Below are positions 53,607-56,395 of a stretch of DNA of 56,395 nt, piece after piece. The notes beneath the pieces were generated by a model that saw only the letters and a program-made list of their open reading frames with translations, was not told where the DNA came from and did not search any database. Positions within the stretch are counted from its first letter, which is position 1. Every line of letters begins with the position of its first letter. The translations under genes and the position numbers were made by a program. The stretch is from Steroidobacteraceae bacterium (GTDB lineage Bacteria; Pseudomonadota; Gammaproteobacteria; Steroidobacterales; Steroidobacteraceae): positions 1 through 56,395 of the forward strand of contig JAHCAM010000017.1 in assembly GCA_019634895.1 (NCBI GenBank), written 5' to 3'.

Positions 53607-53678
53607 GGGCGCAAGCTTACGCCTGCCGGGCGGTCCGGCCCTGATTCAGGTCAGGAAACGACGGCTGGCCTGCCGCGC

Positions 53679-54113
53679 TCAGGGTGCCTTGGAGAACGAC
53701 ACGACCTTGGACCCGGCGTCGCCGCCCGATCCCTCGACCGCCGGCTCCTCGCCCAGCTTCAGCAGCTTGCCGTCCACCGTCGCGCCGCAATCCAGCTTGA
53801 GCGTCCGGTAGGTGATGTTGCCGGTGACGCGCGCGCCGGCCTGCAGCTCGAGGAAATGCCCGACCTCCATGTCGCCTTCCACGCGGCCGTTGATGACCGC
53901 ATCGTGGACCCTGACGGTGCCGACGATGACGCCTTTTTCGCTCAGCACCAGCAGGTCGCGGCCGTCGGGCTTGCCCAGCACGTTGCCTTCGACCCGCCCG
54001 TCGATCCTGAGCCCACCGGCGAAGATCACGTCGCCCTTGACGCAGGTGTCGTGGGCCAGCAGGCCCGCCAGCCGGCTCGCGTCGATCGACATGGTGCTCT
54101 TCTTCCGGAACAT
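53679..54113 (-). CDS. Bactofilin (copy 2)
   Basis: 144 residues. The beta-helix runs from about 25 to 115: VKGDVIFAGGLRIDGRVEGN, GVIVGTVRVHDAVINGRVEG, FLELQAGARVTGNITYRTLK and LDCGATVDGKLLKLG, with the regular Gly/Val pattern of bactofilins. Short charged N-terminus (MFRKKS) and a flexible C-terminus. It differs strongly from the bactofilin at 12603, which has a long Pro/Ala N-terminal tail. It lies downstream of an M23 peptidase and a coiled-coil membrane protein in the same direction, the usual gene neighbourhood for bactofilins involved in cell shape or peptidoglycan remodelling. Confidence 0.94.
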   Translation of the reverse strand: MFRKKSTMSIDASRLAGLLAHDTCVKGDVIFAGGLRIDGRVEGNVLGKPDGRDLLVLSEKGVIVGTVRVHDAVINGRVEGDMEVGHFLELQAGARVTGNITYRTLKLDCGATVDGKLLKLGEEPAVEGSGGDAGSKVVSFSKAP

Positions 54114-54143
54114 GGCTGCGTCCTCGTGTTGAAGTATTGGGGG

Positions 54144-54509
54144 CTACTCGGCGCTCTTGGCGAGCGGCCTGCGGGCCCTCAGGAATTCCACCTGTCCGTT
54201 CAGTTCCGCAACCTGTGCGTTCAGGTCCGCCGAGTGCCGCTCGAGCTCCCGGCGCTTGGCGCTCTCCACGGCCATTTCGGTCCGCAGGCGCTCGACGGTG
54301 GCGGCGAGCTGGTCCCGCTCCGCGCGCAGCGCGGCGCGATCGCGCACGGTCATGAACAGGTCGCCGGCGAACCCGTGGCCGGCCGCGACCGCCACCACCA
54401 GCAGCAGCGCGACGGCGGCAACCTGCCGGCGGCGCCGGTCCCGGTCCGGTGCGGTCGGCCTGAAGCTCGCTTGCGTCAGCCAGGCGGTGTCGATGAAGCG
54501 GCTCATCAA
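54144..54509 (-). CDS. Single-pass membrane protein with coiled coil
   Basis: 121 residues. A basic N-terminus (DRDRRRRQ) precedes one transmembrane helix, VAAVALLLVVAVAAGHGFAG (about 30-49). Residues 55-110 form a heptad-rich coiled coil (LRAERDQLAATVERLRTEMA; LERHSADLNAQVAELNGQVE). Topology would place the coiled coil in the periplasm. It sits between the M23 peptidase gene (10 bases) and the bactofilin gene (30 bases) and is likely to bridge the two functions. I do not recognise a named family with confidence. Confidence 0.85.
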   Translation of the reverse strand: MMSRFIDTAWLTQASFRPTAPDRDRRRRQVAAVALLLVVAVAAGHGFAGDLFMTVRDRAALRAERDQLAATVERLRTEMAVESAKRRELERHSADLNAQVAELNGQVEFLRARRPLAKSAE

Positions 54510-54519
54510 TCGGCAGCGG

Positions 54520-55410
54520 TCAGGGCTCGTCGCGCGCGAGGTACAGGTCCGGATGCACCTGCCTGCCGTCGCGCAGGATCTCGAAATGCAGATGCGGACC
54601 GGTGGAACGGCCGGTGGAACCGACGGTCGCGATCGGCTGGCCGGGCAGCACGATGTCGCCGGCCTTCACCAGGGTCTTCGAAACGTGCCCGTAGCGCGTG
54701 ACGAGGCCGTCGCCGTGGTCGATTTCGACGGTCCTGCCATAGGCGCCGTACGGACCGGCACGGCGCACCCGCCCGCCGGCACTGGCCTGGATCAACGTGC
54801 CGTGCGGCGCGGAGTAATCGATGCCGGCGTGTTGCGCGGGACGCCGCGTGAACGGGTCGATGCGGCGGCCGAAGCCGGAGGAGATCGCGACCCCGGGGAC
54901 GGGCGTGCGGCTGGGAAATGCCATCTGGTCGAGCTCGCTGCGGGCGATCATCGAAGCGACCCCGTCGAGGCGCGCCTCGACCTCTTCGAGGCCCTGGTTC
55001 AGCCGCAGCAGCGACGCGCCGGTGCCGGAGCCGGCCGGCGGCGCGAGCAGCGGACCGCCCGCGGGCTCGTGTGCGACGCTGGACGAAAGCCTGGTCGCGA
55101 CCGCAGGGGGCGTCGCATCCATGCGCTTCACCAGGCGGCCAGCCATGGCTTCGAGCCGGATCAGGCGGCCGGAAAGGCTGCCGATCTCGCGGATGAGGGT
55201 CTGGTTGGCAGGATCCGCCGGATTCAGGTTTGCGAATCCGGACCCGTCGCCTTCGCCTCGCGAATTGCCGCCCAGCTGGTAGCCCAGCGCGAATCCGCCC
55301 AGCAGGCCGGCCACCGCCAACGCGCCCGCGACGGCCGCGAGCGGACGCAGCGTCACGGTGCGCAGCCTGGAGCTGGCCAGCGTTCCGGCGGAAACGATCA
55401 CAAGCGCCAT
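54520..55410 (-). CDS. M23-family (LytM) peptidase, membrane anchored
   Basis: 296 residues from ATG 55410, preceded by GAGG at nine bases. A transmembrane helix (about 24-44, LAAVAGALAVAGLLGGFALG) anchors it in the inner membrane. A helical region (70-165) precedes the LytM domain: QHAGIDYSAP with zinc His 194 and Asp 198, GRTVEIDHGDGLVTRYGH, and GPHLHFE with His 273 and zinc His 275. All metal and catalytic residues are present, so it should be an active endopeptidase cutting peptidoglycan cross-bridges or stem peptides. First gene of the peptidase-coiled-coil-bactofilin set; divergent from the LuxR gene. Confidence 0.94.
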   Translation of the reverse strand: MALVIVSAGTLASSRLRTVTLRPLAAVAGALAVAGLLGGFALGYQLGGNSRGEGDGSGFANLNPADPANQTLIREIGSLSGRLIRLEAMAGRLVKRMDATPPAVATRLSSSVAHEPAGGPLLAPPAGSGTGASLLRLNQGLEEVEARLDGVASMIARSELDQMAFPSRTPVPGVAISSGFGRRIDPFTRRPAQHAGIDYSAPHGTLIQASAGGRVRRAGPYGAYGRTVEIDHGDGLVTRYGHVSKTLVKAGDIVLPGQPIATVGSTGRSTGPHLHFEILRDGRQVHPDLYLARDEP

Positions 55411-55466
55411 GGTCCGTGCCTCGCGGCTGGCGACGAGACAGAATGTTGTCAGGCCCCTGCCGGGCG

Positions 55467-55555
55467 CAATGTGACGGAGGCCGCAGTGTAGGGACCTGCG
55501 GCCTGTCGTGGGCGCTTCGGAGGGCCCATCCGCTGCCATGCGCGGCCAATGTGAC
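55467..55555. repeat. Direct repeat CAATGTGAC, two copies 80 bases apart
   Basis: CAATGTGAC occurs at 55467-55475 and again at 55547-55555 in the divergent promoter region between the M23 peptidase and the LuxR genes. The second copy lies about 30 bases before the LuxR start, near where a -35 element would be. It could be a regulator site or chance; nothing else ties the two copies together. Confidence 0.4.
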
Positions 55556-55584
55556 AGAACCCTCACTCCGCTAGACTCCGCAGC

Positions 55585-56001
55585 ATGCTGAAGACGGCGC
55601 TCATCTACGGCCTCGCGCTGGCGGCGGGCGCCGTCGCGCTGCAGTGGTTCGAATACCAGGTCTGGGCCCGGACGCACCCCGGTACCGTCTACATCGCCCT
55701 GATTGCAGCGGCCTTCCTCGGGCTCGGGATCTGGCTGGGCGCGAGGCTCTTCCGCCGCGAGCCGCGCGCCGGTGGGTTTGCGCCGAACGAGCGCGCGCTG
55801 TCCTCGCTCGGCATCACGGCGCGCGAACGGCAGGTCCTGCAGTTGCTGGCAGATGGCCGTTCCAACAAGGAAATTGCCGCGCGGCTCGAGCTGTCTCCCA
55901 ATACGGTGAAGACCCACGTGGCCCGCCTGTTCGAGAAGCTGCAGGTCTCGCGGCGCACGGAAGCCATCCTGCTCGCGCGCGAGCTCGGGCTACTCCCCTG
56001 A
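55585..56001 (+). CDS. Membrane-anchored LuxR/NarL-type regulator
   Basis: 138 residues. Two transmembrane helices (about 4-22 and 35-54) replace a receiver domain. The C-terminal LuxR helix-turn-helix (75-135) is intact: GITARERQVLQLLADGRSNK, EIAARLELSPNTVKTHVARL, FEKLQVSRRTEAI. Membrane-tethered LuxR proteins of this type regulate nearby genes, probably sensing membrane state. No phospho-acceptor Asp is present. ATG 55585 is the only sensible start. The next gene begins 114 bases downstream. Confidence 0.92.
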   Translation: MLKTALIYGLALAAGAVALQWFEYQVWARTHPGTVYIALIAAAFLGLGIWLGARLFRREPRAGGFAPNERALSSLGITARERQVLQLLADGRSNKEIAARLELSPNTVKTHVARLFEKLQVSRRTEAILLARELGLLP

Positions 56002-56115
56002 CCCTTCCGGCAGCCGCGATTCGGGGCGATGCGGCCGGAATCACCCTTTCGGGCGATGGCATCGTGCTGCGCCAAGTGGCCTGATCGCGACTTCGGACCC
56101 GGGAAGGAGACTGCC

Positions 56116-56395
56116 ATGCCCCGCCTCATCCTGACCTTCGGTATCGCCGCCGGCCTGATCGTCGCCATACCCATGTGCCTGCTGGTGGCGACCTCCGAGC
56201 CGGGCGACGCCGGGCAATCGCACGTCGTCGGCTACCTGATCATGCTGCTGGCGCTCAGCCTGGTGTTCGTCGGCGTGAAGCGCCTGCGCGACCGCGAGTA
56301 CGGCGGCGTGATCCGCTTCGTGCCCGCGCTGCTGGCGGGCCTCGGCATCAGTGCGGTGGCCGGCGTGATCTACGTGATCGGCTGGGAGATCACGC
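56116..56395 (+). CDS. DUF4199-like membrane protein, 3'-truncated by window edge
   Basis: 93 residues visible before the window ends. It begins MPRLILTFGIAAGLIVAIPM and has hydrophobic helices at about 4-24, 39-53 and 70-90, with the motif FVGVKRLRDREYGGVIRF between the second and third, which is typical of DUF4199 proteins. ATG 56116 follows a strong GGAAGGAGA. DUF4199 genes commonly follow a LuxR-type gene, as here, but their function is unknown. The C-terminus lies outside the window. Confidence 0.85.
   Translation, partial: MPRLILTFGIAAGLIVAIPMCLLVATSEPGDAGQSHVVGYLIMLLALSLVFVGVKRLRDREYGGVIRFVPALLAGLGISAVAGVIYVIGWEIT

Overview
The window is a high-GC stretch of bacterial chromosome, roughly 70% G+C by eye. 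Genes are dense, on both strands, and often overlap at ATGA, GTGA or TGATG junctions. Three TonB-dependent receptors, two bactofilins, a Fur-type operator, lipoprotein and Tat signals and a membrane-anchored LuxR protein point to a Gram-negative proteobacterium. The gene content best fits a gammaproteobacterium of the Xanthomonadales/Steroidobacterales type; this is inference from content, since no rRNA or marker gene is present. I see no tRNA, rRNA, insertion sequence, integrase or CRISPR array. Both edges cut a gene: a TonB-dependent receptor on the left and a DUF4199-like membrane protein on the right. No gene-free stretch reaches 300 bases.

Region 1 (1-9016) is the most unusual part. A TonB-dependent receptor with a UUCG-loop terminator is followed by a Sel1-repeat prolyl-4-hydroxylase-like oxygenase, two sulfotransferase-family genes (one with TPRs), a PKHD-type oxygenase and two divergent TPR + aspartyl/asparaginyl beta-hydroxylase paralogues. 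That is four Fe(II)/2-oxoglutarate oxygenases and two sulfotransferase-like proteins beside one receptor, a candidate uncharacterised modification system. Region 2 (9050-17084) holds a secreted protein and a coupled Cys-rich protein, a fatty-acid desaturase, an S41 protease lipoprotein, a bactofilin, a zinc-ribbon protein, a fusion of a glyoxalase-like (VOC) domain to a class III nucleotide cyclase, a small membrane protein and an Fn3/VCBS lipoprotein.

Region 3 (17100-25386) carries a transsulfuration pair (cystathionine beta-synthase and a cystathionine gamma-lyase/synthase), a serine-hydrolase lipoprotein with a DMT transporter, an M20 peptidase, a TauE/SafE permease and a Tat-exported FAD oxidase. 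Region 4 (25396-33121) is an operon xre-hyfB-hyfC-hyfE-hyfF-[two large palindromes]-hyfG-hyfI. It encodes a complex-I/hydrogenase-4-like membrane complex whose large subunit lacks the Ni-Fe cysteines. It is driven by a near-consensus promoter with a perfect palindrome at the predicted start of transcription. An OPT transporter, a conserved hypothetical and an RRM protein lie upstream.

Region 5 (35981-45166) is a seven-gene minus-strand operon for reductive pyrimidine catabolism: beta-ureidopropionase, NCS1 transporter, dihydropyrimidinase, PreT, PreA, a yeast-type cytosine deaminase and a TonB-dependent receptor, closed by a hairpin-T terminator. Together they could import cytosine or uracil, deaminate, reduce, open and hydrolyse the ring to beta-alanine, CO2 and ammonia.

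Region 6 (45224-53606) has a siderophore receptor with a Fur-like box, divergent from a four-gene 2-oxoacid oxidoreductase operon whose last subunit is an FAD/NAD(P)/[4Fe-4S] protein, then a malic enzyme. Region 7 (53679-56395) is a cell-envelope set (bactofilin, coiled-coil membrane protein, M23 peptidase) divergent from the membrane LuxR regulator and the DUF4199-like gene.
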